8,158 nucleotides of DNA from Dehalococcoides sp. (GTDB lineage: Bacteria; Chloroflexota; Dehalococcoidia; Dehalococcoidales; RBG-16-60-22), in the NCBI GenBank assembly GCA_030665795.1, contig DAOUZD010000029.1:1-8158 (forward strand), written 5' to 3'. Shown piece by piece: positions 1-7,654 of the stretch. The notes below the pieces were generated by a model. It was not told the DNA's origin and made no database searches. It was given only the letters and a program-made list of their open reading frames with translations. The first letter of the stretch is position 1; every line of letters begins with the position of its first letter. The position numbers were made by a program, and so were the translations under genes.

Positions 1-1109
1 TGTCTCTTTTGAAACTCAGGAATAAGGCTGGTTGATTTGGTATAATAACTCCTTATCTTTTCCACATCACTAAGTTCAGACAGGATTACGGTAACATCCA
101 GTACGCCCCTTTCCCTGGGGTAATCACCATTCCGGATTAAAGCTTCTGGCGCCATATCTCTCATATAATCTCCGAGCGCCTTGACTAAGTCCATATTCAT
201 CTCTTTACTCGGCGCCGAAATGAGGTATAGGGCTCTCTTTGAGTCTAAGGGATTGCACTTGAGGGATAGCTCACTTATCGCTTCATCCATGGCTTGGATT
301 CCTTTAAGAGTTTCCTCGCCCTTCTCCCTGAAGTCGCGGCTCCGCTCACGGCGGAACCTGATTAACGGAATTTCCGTTTTGCCGTAACCAATTACTGTCC
401 AGCCGACTAAGGTCTGTATTATATCACCGGCATCGAGTACCTTCGACGCGATGTATTTGGGTTTCTTCTCTTCTCCGGCGCAGAGCATGTTGTAAAACGG
501 CTCAGCTATCATCTCATTAATTTTGGTGAGGTTACCTTTAATCGATGAATCTTTGCGGACAAACCTTTGATTATCGATAAGAAACACCGCATCAGCTACT
601 GAGTAGGCGGATTTGAGGCAGGTGGCGCTGTTATATACCGTCCTGTCCTCGGTTGTTTCTTCATGCTCAAAGGGAAGGACAATAAGATTATAGATTGGTT
701 TATCGGCATAGCGTTCTTTTATCTGCTGAGTTATTACCGATATTGCCCCGGAGCCGGTACCACCAGCCGCGCTGGCGATGAATAAAAAGGCATCGGTCTC
801 AAAGAAACGCTTGGTAGTCCTTATCGCGTCGATAATCTTATCGCCGTCTTCTCGGGCAATCTCTGCCCCCAGCTCATTGATTTTACCGACGCCGTGGCCA
901 CCGGTCTTGCGACTTCCAATAAGGATTCGATGCTGGTAATCTTTTCTGATAGTGGTTAGTCCACTCAAGTCAGCCGCATCGGTGTTAACGGCATAGGTGC
1001 CAGTAATTATTTCAATGCCACGTCGACCACGCGCTCTTTTATTCAGCTTGGCAAACTCATCAGCAATTCTGCCGCCACATTGTCCAAAACCGACGACTAC
1101 TAATTTCAT
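1..1109 (-). CDS. Tubulin/FtsZ-superfamily (CetZ-like) GTPase, copy 1; C-terminus cut by window edge
   Basis: Translating the minus strand from the ATG at 1109 gives 369 codons with no stop up to the window edge. By comparison with the 391-residue copy at 4267-5442, about 20 C-terminal residues are missing. Visible motifs are the nucleotide-binding start VVGFGQCGGRIADEF (residues 4-18), NTDAADL (42-48), GHGVGKINELGAEIARED (71-88), the tubulin/FtsZ phosphate loop SAAGGTGSG (113-121), and a T7-type loop LDAGD (225-229) whose two aspartates fall where FtsZ has VDFAD. GHGVG...NELGAEIA resembles archaeal CetZ proteins more than FtsZ. There is no signal peptide or membrane segment, so it is cytoplasmic. 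In the first 60 residues I count 46 identical to copy 2; the copies differ most at about 244-262. A GAGGTGG Shine-Dalgarno lies just before the ATG. It is divergent from the large repeat protein gene. Expected role: a GTP-dependent filament, alone or mixed with copy 2. The family is secure; the cellular role is inferred. Confidence 0.88.
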   Translation of the reverse strand, partial: MKLVVVGFGQCGGRIADEFAKLNKRARGRRGIEIITGTYAVNTDAADLSGLTTIRKDYQHRILIGSRKTGGHGVGKINELGAEIAREDGDKIIDAIRTTKRFFETDAFLFIASAAGGTGSGAISVITQQIKERYADKPIYNLIVLPFEHEETTEDRTVYNSATCLKSAYSVADAVFLIDNQRFVRKDSSIKGNLTKINEMIAEPFYNMLCAGEEKKPKYIASKVLDAGDIIQTLVGWTVIGYGKTEIPLIRFRRERSRDFREKGEETLKGIQAMDEAISELSLKCNPLDSKRALYLISAPSKEMNMDLVKALGDYMRDMAPEALIRNGDYPRERGVLDVTVILSELSDVEKIRSYYTKSTSLIPEFQKR

Positions 1110-1136
1110 TTCCCACCTCAATAATATAGTTTTATT

Positions 1137-1166
1137 ATTTTAAGCATACTTATATGCTAATGTCAA
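1137..1166 (-). promoter_or_regulatory. Promoter of tubulin-like gene 1, with dyad in the spacer
   Basis: On the minus strand, a consensus -35 TTGACA (1166-1161) is followed after 18 bases by TAAAAT (1142-1137), a 5/6 match to the -10. The predicted transcript starts about 20 bases before the ATG at 1109. The spacer contains an inverted repeat AGCATA-N4-TATGCT (1143-1158), positioned like an operator. Tubulin-like gene 2 has the same boxes with the same spacing at 5473-5502, which strengthens the call. Confidence 0.7.
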
Positions 1167-1171
1167 TATTT

Positions 1172-1200
1172 TTGCTGCTTGTAATAACTTATTATATAGT
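1172..1200 (+). promoter_or_regulatory. Candidate promoter of the large repeat protein gene
   Basis: TTGCTG (1172-1177) and TATAGT (1195-1200) are separated by 17 bases on the plus strand. The -10 lies inside a small inverted repeat TTATTA-N5-TAATAA (1189-1205). This would give a leader of about 160 bases. The -35 is weak, the region is very AT-rich, and the leader also holds other AT-rich boxes nearer the gene, so the exact start is uncertain. Confidence 0.3.
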
Positions 1201-1230
1201 AATAATGTATATGGTAATAAAGTCAGGTAA

Positions 1231-1264
1231 AGTGGTAAAATAATTCCACTATTTTCCTTTTTTT
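1231..1264 (+). other. Terminator-like hairpin in the leader of the large repeat protein gene
   Basis: AGTGG (1231-1235) and CCACT (1246-1250) can pair around a 10-base loop. They are followed by a T-rich run (1252-1264) containing seven consecutive T. If the promoter at 1172-1200 is used, this would sit in the leader and could act as a weak attenuator. The stem is only 5 bp, so this may be chance in AT-rich DNA. Confidence 0.2.
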
Positions 1265-1369
1265 GTTTGGCTGGCTCTGTAATCTGGAGGGTGATTATTT
1301 TATTATAGAGAGATATTGAAAAACTAAACAACCTATATTAGAATTGAGTAATATAAAGGGCATTGGACA

Positions 1370-3607
1370 ATGGTTAGAGAAGTATCTCACGAAATATTAG
1401 ACGATACCGAGCATAATATTGGCGAATTTGAGAGAGCAGTCGCCAGGGCTGAGAAGCTGAGCCGAGCCGCCAAGGAGGCAGCTGAGGCCTCAACCAAAGC
1501 TGCCCAGGAGGCGATAAGACGGGCGGGAGAAATAAGTAAGGAGGCTAGTGAGGCGGCTGAGGCCTCGGCAAAAGCCGCCCAGGAGGCAATCAGCCGAGCT
1601 GAGGAAGTAAGTAAGGAAGCTAGGGAGGCGGCTGAGGCGTCAATAAGAGTTGCCCAGGAGGCAATCAGCCGAGCTGAGGAATCAGCTAAAACACCCAAGG
1701 AAGCATCTAAAGCGATAACCAAAGCCTTCCAGGAAGCAATCGAACGAGCCGGGGTAATAAGTAAGGAGGCTATGGAGGCGGCTGAGGCATCCTTTGTGGC
1801 TTCGCAGGAAGGCTTAAACCGGGTTACTGAAATAAGTAGTGAAGCCAAGGAGGTGGCTGAGACATCGGCGAAAGCGGCTCGGGAGGAGATAGAAAGGGCT
1901 GAGGAAGCCGGTAGGACAGCTAAGGAGGCAGCCGAGACATCAATCAAAGCAGCCAGGGAAGCGGGAAACAAGGCGGAAAAGGTGAGTAAGGAGGCTAAGG
2001 AAGCTGCCGAAGCATCAATCAAAGAGGCTAAAGAGGCGGCAAGCAAGGCGGAGAGAGCCAGCAAAACTACCAAGGAAACCGCTGATGTCTCGGCAAGGGC
2101 TGCCCAGGAAGTAGCCCTCAGAGCGGAGAGAATAAGCAAAGAGGCCCAGGTGCTAGCTGAGACTTCACTGAGAACTTCCCAGGAGGCGATAAGACGGGCT
2201 GGGGAAATAAGTAAAGAGGCTAAGGAGACCACCGAGGCAGCCGTCAGGGCGGCCAAAGAAGCGATTGAAGAAGCGACGAGAGTTGCCCAGGAGGCAGCTG
2301 CGGAATCAACCGAAGCATCCCGGGAAGCGATAAGCCGTGCTGAAGCAATAAGAAGAGAGACTAAGGAAACTACGGAGGCATCAGCCAGAGCTACCAAGGA
2401 AGCAATTGACGTTGCCATAACAACGTCCCAGGAAGCGGCTGAGACGTCAACCAAGGCATCTCAAGAGGCGATAAGTCGGGCTGAGGAAATAAGCGGAGAG
2501 GTGAAGAAAGCAACCGAGGCGTTAGCCAGAGCCTTTCAGGAGGCAATCGACCGGGCTGAAACGATAAGTCGAGAGGCTATGGAGGCGGCCGAAGCATCGG
2601 TAAGAACCACTCGTGAAAGAGCTGAAGCCGCAACCGAAGCTTTCCAGGAGGCAATAAGTCGGATCGAGACAATAAGTAGTGAGGCTAAGGAGACCACGGA
2701 AACAACCGCCAGAGCTACCGAAGAAGCTGCTGAAGCGGCTATAAAAGTCTCCCAGGAGACGGCTGAGGCATCAACCAAGACATCTCAGGAGGCAATAAGC
2801 CGGGCTGAGGAAATAAGTAAAGAGGCTAAGGAGACCACTGAGGCAGCCGCCAGGGCGGCCAAAGAAGCGATTGAAGAAGCGACGAGAGTTGCTCAGGAAG
2901 CCGCTGAGGCATCAACCAAGGCCTCTCAGGAGGCGATAAGCCGGGCTGAGGAAATAAGTAAGACGACTAAAGAGACGTCCGAAGCATCAATAAGAGCGGT
3001 CAAAGAGGCGACTAAATTAGCCATCAGAGCGGCCAAGGAAGCGGCTGAAACCTCGGCGAAAGCCTTCGAAGAAGCGATAAGTCGAGCGGAGGCAATCAGC
3101 CGGGAGACCAAGGAAACTGCTGAAGCCTCGGCGCAAGCGGCTAAGGAGGTTGCCGAGATGACGGTAAGAACCGCCAAGGAGGCAGCCGAGGCATCGACAC
3201 GAGCCGCCAGAGAAGCCGCTGAGATGTCGATAAGAGCCTTCGAGAAAACCATAAGCCGGGCTGAAGTAACCGGCAAGATGGCTAGAGAAGCAGCTGATGC
3301 GTCATTGCGAGCTTTTGAGAAAGCGACCGGTGGCACCGGAGAAATACCTGAGGAGACTGAAGAAGTTGCTGAGGTAGCCGGCGAACCGGAGGATGAGGCG
3401 GTTGAGGCATCATTGAAAGCCTTTGAGGAAGCAATCGGCAAGGCTGAAGCGACTAATATCAAAGCGAAATCAAAGGCTAAAGAAGTGAAGGATAAAGGGA
3501 AAATCGAGGCGCGTTTGGATTTTCTGGCCAAAATGTATGAGACCGAGAAAACAAAACAAGCTGAGGAGAAAAAGGTGGTCGAAGATGCCGAGGAACTTGA
3601 GGAATAG
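1370..3607 (+). CDS. Large Ala/Glu-rich 25/11-residue helical repeat (coiled-coil) protein
   Basis: 745 residues, dominated by Ala, Glu, Lys, Arg, Ser and Thr, with no Cys or Trp and almost no Pro or Gly until residue ~650. After an 18-residue head, residues 19-708 can be tiled by 25-residue units (14 residues like AxQEAISRAEEISK plus 11 like EAKETAEASAR) and free 11-residue units like AAKEAAEASTR. A Gly/Pro-containing, acidic degenerate part (~654-680) precedes a charged tail ending EDAEELEE. Hendecads mixed with heptads predict a long continuous alpha-helix, either a straight or slightly right-handed coiled coil or an apolipoprotein/LEA-like amphipathic surface helix. It has no signal peptide or membrane segment. 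The start is supported by the non-repeat head and a weak AAGGG 9 bases upstream. It is divergent from tubulin-like gene 1 and 60 bases ahead of the small repeat protein, so probably co-transcribed with it. I do not recognise a named family; a scaffold or partner of the tubulins is inference. Confidence 0.85.
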   Translation: MVREVSHEILDDTEHNIGEFERAVARAEKLSRAAKEAAEASTKAAQEAIRRAGEISKEASEAAEASAKAAQEAISRAEEVSKEAREAAEASIRVAQEAISRAEESAKTPKEASKAITKAFQEAIERAGVISKEAMEAAEASFVASQEGLNRVTEISSEAKEVAETSAKAAREEIERAEEAGRTAKEAAETSIKAAREAGNKAEKVSKEAKEAAEASIKEAKEAASKAERASKTTKETADVSARAAQEVALRAERISKEAQVLAETSLRTSQEAIRRAGEISKEAKETTEAAVRAAKEAIEEATRVAQEAAAESTEASREAISRAEAIRRETKETTEASARATKEAIDVAITTSQEAAETSTKASQEAISRAEEISGEVKKATEALARAFQEAIDRAETISREAMEAAEASVRTTRERAEAATEAFQEAISRIETISSEAKETTETTARATEEAAEAAIKVSQETAEASTKTSQEAISRAEEISKEAKETTEAAARAAKEAIEEATRVAQEAAEASTKASQEAISRAEEISKTTKETSEASIRAVKEATKLAIRAAKEAAETSAKAFEEAISRAEAISRETKETAEASAQAAKEVAEMTVRTAKEAAEASTRAAREAAEMSIRAFEKTISRAEVTGKMAREAADASLRAFEKATGGTGEIPEETEEVAEVAGEPEDEAVEASLKAFEEAIGKAEATNIKAKSKAKEVKDKGKIEARLDFLAKMYETEKTKQAEEKKVVEDAEELEE
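2174..2299 (+). repeat. Internal duplication, copy A (pair with 2780-2905)
   Basis: Residues 269-310 of the large repeat protein match residues 471-512 almost exactly. At DNA level 2205-2299 and 2811-2905 differ at only 5 of 95 positions, far fewer than other unit pairs in the array. The offset is 606 bases (202 residues), which points to a recent segmental duplication or gene conversion within the array. Confidence 0.75.
2780..2905 (+). repeat. Internal duplication, copy B (pair with 2174-2299)
   Basis: Second copy of the near-identical segment, encoding a 25-mer followed by an 11-mer and most of another (residues 471-512). The downstream 11-mer is regular here (VAQEAAEASTK) but altered in copy A (VAQEAAAESTE). 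Confidence 0.75.
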
Positions 3608-3655
3608 CTGAGTGAGAGGCAAGTTATAGAGCCAAGGTGTCAGTAAAACTTAAAC

Positions 3656-3661
3656 AGGAGG
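3656..3661 (+). promoter_or_regulatory. Strong ribosome binding site of the small repeat protein
   Basis: AGGAGG lies 6 bases before the ATG at 3668. This fixes the start of the small repeat protein and suggests it is translated well, in contrast to the weak site before the large repeat protein. Confidence 0.75.
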
Positions 3662-3667
3662 AACTCG

Positions 3668-4195
3668 ATGACAAATCCAAGGGAGCAAGCCAAAAGGGTC
3701 AGTGAGGAAGCTGAAGAGGTAGCTGCGGAAACACTGGAAGAGGTTCAAGAACAAGTTGAGCCGGCCGGTAAGGAAGTTGAAGAACAAGTCGTTGCCAGGC
3801 CACTTGATGAAGTTCTAGGGCAAGCCGAGAGAGCCTACGCCGCCTACGTAGAAGCGCAGCGGCAGGTGGCAGATGCTTATCGGATGAATGAACAGCAAAT
3901 TGCCAAGGCCTATCGGAGGGCGGAACAACAGGCGAAGAATACTTCTGATGAGAGTATCAGGCAGGCCTTAAAAGTCCGTGAGGAATCTATCGCGCAAGCT
4001 TTAAAAGCTCGTGATGACGCGGTATCCCAAGCCGAAAGAGCTTATAAGAAAGGCAAAGAGCAAGCGGAGAGGGCTTGTGACGCGAGGATAGAGGAGGCCT
4101 GGAAAAAACGCGAAGAGGCGGTGGAGCAAGCTTGGCAACTCCGGGAGGAGACGGTAGAGCAAGCCTGGAATATCTATGCTAAGCTCTCAAAGTAA
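3668..4195 (+). CDS. Small hendecad-repeat coiled-coil protein with periodic aromatic residues
   Basis: 175 residues, hydrophilic and helical, with no signal peptide or membrane segment. Residues 1-45 are acidic (runs such as EEAEEVAAETLEEV). From about residue 50 an 11-residue periodicity sets in, and residues 94-170 form seven consecutive hendecads of the form xExVxQAxxxR, for example EESIAQALKAR, EEAVEQAWQLR and EETVEQAWNIY. Aromatics recur every 11 residues: Tyr 60/71/82 and Trp 145/156/167. This makes an aromatic stripe on a long helix, suited to helix packing, filament binding or membrane-surface contact. A strong AGGAGG ribosome site sets the start. It lies 60 bases after the large repeat protein gene, with no obvious terminator between, so the two are probably one operon, and it converges on tubulin-like gene 2. 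No named family is recognised. A shared function with the tubulins is inferred from position. Confidence 0.85.
   Translation: MTNPREQAKRVSEEAEEVAAETLEEVQEQVEPAGKEVEEQVVARPLDEVLGQAERAYAAYVEAQRQVADAYRMNEQQIAKAYRRAEQQAKNTSDESIRQALKVREESIAQALKARDDAVSQAERAYKKGKEQAERACDARIEEAWKKREEAVEQAWQLREETVEQAWNIYAKLSK
3947..4177 (+). repeat. Seven consecutive 33-bp coding units (11-residue repeats)
   Basis: Encodes residues 94-170 of the small repeat protein as exactly seven hendecads with a QA or EA pair at positions 6-7. Position 8 is Leu, Leu, Glu, Glu, Trp, Trp, Trp in order, so that site of the helix becomes progressively aromatic towards the C-terminus. Confidence 0.8.
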
Positions 4196-4266
4196 GGAGA
4201 AGGCCCGGCATTCAGAGTGCCTCACTGGGTTAAGTACGTTGTTCCTTAATTGGCTAGACTGGCTTA
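4196..4266. other. Convergent intergenic gap
   Basis: 71 bases between the stops of the small repeat protein and tubulin-like gene 2. It holds a weak hairpin GGCA-N7-TGCC (4207-4221) without a T-run and the start of a perfect 14-bp palindrome, CTTATTATAATAAG (4263-4276), which overlaps the stop codon of tubulin-like gene 2. I see no convincing intrinsic terminator for either gene. Confidence 0.4.
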
Positions 4267-5442
4267 TTATAATAAGGAAGGAATATCCTTTAAGGTAATT
4301 TCAATTCCTCGATATCTGCTTTCGACGCCTTCTTGCCTCTTTTTCAGCGTAGTCATTAGACTGATTGTTTTGGTGAAGTAGCTCCTTACCTTTTCCACAT
4401 CGCTAAGTTCGGACAGGAGTACGGTAACATCCAGTAAACTCTTTTCCCTGGGGTAATCGCCACTCCTGATTACTGCCTCCGGGGCTAGAGCTTTGAGATA
4501 AGTACCAAGTTCCTTAATCAAGTCCACGTTCATTTCCTGGGGTGGTGCTGAGACAAGATACAGGGCTCTCTTTGAATCTATCGGGTTGCACTTGAGTGAT
4601 AAGCCACTGATAGCTTCATCCATTGCTTGAGTTCCCTTTTGGGCTTCAGAGGCCTTATTTCTGAAATCATGTGTCCGTGTCAGGAACTGTCGGGCAAGCG
4701 AAATCGGCTGTTTACCATAGCCAATTACCGTCCAGCCGACTACGGTCTGTATGATATCACCGGCATCGAGTATCTTGGCCCCGATGTATTTGTGTTTTTT
4801 CTCCTCGCCGGAACAGAGTAAGTTGTAAAATGGCGCGGCGATCATTTCATTAATTTTAGCCAGATTACTTCTAATCGGTGAATCTTTCATTACATATCTT
4901 TGATTGTCAACCAGAAATATCGCGTCAGCAACTAAGTAAACGGATTTGAGGCAGGTGGCGGCATTATATATCGTCCTTTCCTCGGTCGTTTCTTCATGCT
5001 CAAAGGGGAGGACAATAAGGTTATATACCGGTTTATCGACATAGCGCTCTTTTATGTGCTGTGTGATTACGGATATCGACCCAGAGCCAGTACCGCCCGC
5101 AGCTCCAGCGATGAGTAAGAAAGCATCCGCCTCGGCGAATCGCTTGCTGGTTCTTACCGTCTCGATAACTTTGTCGCCGTCCTCTCGGGCTATTTCTGCC
5201 CCCAGTTCGTTTATTTTGCCGACGCCGTGGCCACCGGTCTTGCGACCTCCGATGAGGATTCTATGCTGGTAATCAGGCCGTATCCCGGTTAACCCACTCA
5301 GGTCAGCAACGTCAGTATTCACGGCAAAGACGCCAGTAACGATATCAATGCCACGTTTAACATGCGCTTTCCGGTTCAGCTTGGCAAACTCATCAGCAAC
5401 TCTGCCGCCGCATTGTCCAAAACCGACAACTATTAATTTCAT
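4267..5442 (-). CDS. Tubulin/FtsZ-superfamily (CetZ-like) GTPase, copy 2, complete
   Basis: 391 residues, close to the usual size of CetZ and FtsZ cores. Motifs in order: VVGFGQCGGRVADEF (5-19, tubulin-like GQCG in the nucleotide-binding loop), NTDVADLSGL (42-51), GHGVGKINELGAEIARED (71-88), phosphate loop GAAGGTGSG (113-121), LPFEHEETTEERT (145-157), KINEMI (196-201) and LDAGDII (225-231), where the two Asp align with the T7 acidic residues that complete GTP hydrolysis in the neighbouring FtsZ subunit. The FtsZ C-terminal anchor peptide is not evident and there is no acidic tubulin-type tail; the protein ends LKDIPSLL. The start is supported by AAGGT 6 bases before the ATG, by the same MKL(I/V)VVGFG start in copy 1, and by the promoter at 5473-5502. 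Its 3' end converges on the repeat-protein operon. Assembly as a homo- or heteropolymer with copy 1 is inferred. A plasmid TubZ is unlikely, since no partner regulator or centromere repeats are visible. Confidence 0.9.
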   Translation of the reverse strand: MKLIVVGFGQCGGRVADEFAKLNRKAHVKRGIDIVTGVFAVNTDVADLSGLTGIRPDYQHRILIGGRKTGGHGVGKINELGAEIAREDGDKVIETVRTSKRFAEADAFLLIAGAAGGTGSGSISVITQHIKERYVDKPVYNLIVLPFEHEETTEERTIYNAATCLKSVYLVADAIFLVDNQRYVMKDSPIRSNLAKINEMIAAPFYNLLCSGEEKKHKYIGAKILDAGDIIQTVVGWTVIGYGKQPISLARQFLTRTHDFRNKASEAQKGTQAMDEAISGLSLKCNPIDSKRALYLVSAPPQEMNVDLIKELGTYLKALAPEAVIRSGDYPREKSLLDVTVLLSELSDVEKVRSYFTKTISLMTTLKKRQEGVESRYRGIEITLKDIPSLL

Positions 5443-5472
5443 TGCTTACCTTAATACTGTAATAACCGTGTT

Positions 5473-5502
5473 ATTTTAGGCATTCTTATGCATCAATGTC
5501 AA
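5473..5502 (-). promoter_or_regulatory. Promoter of tubulin-like gene 2, matching that of gene 1
   Basis: Minus strand TTGACA (5502-5497), 18-base spacer, TAAAAT (5478-5473), about 24 bases from predicted transcript start to ATG. The spacer shares TAAG and ATGC at the same positions as in the promoter of gene 1 and retains a shorter dyad GCAT-N4-ATGC. Bases between the -10 and the ATG are not conserved, so the retained boxes suggest shared regulation of the two paralogues rather than only recent duplication. Confidence 0.7.
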
Positions 5503-5679
5503 TTTTTGGTGGCATAAAAATGTTTATTAGAGGGCAGCTTGAAGGAGCTAGCTAGGTATAGTCCTTATGGGTAAAAAGTACCCCCTTCAAAAGTAATGAG
5601 ATTGGTCCCTTATAAATAAACCGACGGAGTGAAGGCGATAAATTATTAAATAATCTCCGTAATAAGTGCCCGTTTTCGA
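5503..5679. other. Intergenic region between gap and the tubulin-like gene 2 promoter
   Basis: 177 bases with no open frame worth calling. It holds GGGTA-N5-TACCC (5569-5583) and a larger imperfect dyad, ACGGAG (5624-5629) with CTCCGT (5655-5660), enclosing the AT-rich dyad ATTATT-A-AATAAT (5642-5654). Read on the minus strand these lie downstream of gap and could slow or end transcription, but neither is followed by a clear T-run. Confidence 0.35.
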
Positions 5680-6741
<1,062 letters not shown>

Positions 6742-6759
6742 TTACCCTGAAAAAATTGC

Positions 6760-7601
<842 letters not shown>

Positions 7602-7621
7602 CTCCGGAACATAATGTAGAA

Positions 7622-7650
7622 ATTATATCATTTAGCTTGGAGTCTGGTAA
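7622..7650 (-). promoter_or_regulatory. Promoter of the LOG-like - eno - gap run
   Basis: Minus strand TTACCA (7650-7645), 17-base spacer, perfect TATAAT (7627-7622), preceded by TGA to give an extended -10. The transcript would start around 7615, only about 15 bases before the LOG-like start. It lies in the 53-base gap after pth, so the three downstream genes can be transcribed apart from pth. Confidence 0.5.
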
Positions 7651-7654
7651 AGGG

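Larger units (their letters stand above)
1424..3493 (+). repeat. Coding tandem array of 75-bp and 33-bp units
   Basis: This encodes residues 19-708 of the large repeat protein. The order of unit lengths in residues from residue 19 is eleven 25-mers, then 11-11-25, 11-11-25-25, 11-25, 11-11-25, 11-11-25, 11-11-25, 11-11-11-25, and finally a degenerate 25-11-25. That makes 21 long and 15 short units (690 residues). The long unit is the short unit plus a 14-residue (two-heptad) insert. Codons differ widely between units, so selection acts on the protein rather than on DNA identity. Confidence 0.85.

Noticed and set aside
1140..1331. 63-residue minus-strand open frame in the divergent intergenic region
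   Set aside because: AT-rich, overlaps the tubulin 1 promoter, no ribosome site and no recognisable protein character.
1424..3493. Periodic repeats as a possible CRISPR array or satellite
   Set aside because: Units are 75 and 33 bp, contiguous, degenerate at the third codon position and fully in frame. There are no spacers or constant repeats.
1387..3531. Long minus-strand open frames opposite the large repeat protein
   Set aside because: They are mirror frames created by the repetitive GCN/GAR codon pattern. The plus-strand protein has the consistent 25/11-residue structure, and the reverse translations are low-complexity Ala/Ser with no ribosome sites.
4263..4290. Palindromes CTTATTATAATAAG and AAGGA-N3-TCCTT as a terminator
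   Set aside because: They overlap the stop codon and last codons of tubulin-like gene 2, are AT-rich with almost no loop, and lack a T-run in a useful position.
4267..5442. Canonical cell-division FtsZ or plasmid TubZ
   Set aside because: Motifs differ from FtsZ (GHGVG-NELGAEIA and GQCGG), there is no C-terminal anchor peptide and no division neighbours. For TubZ there is no TubR-like gene or iteron array.
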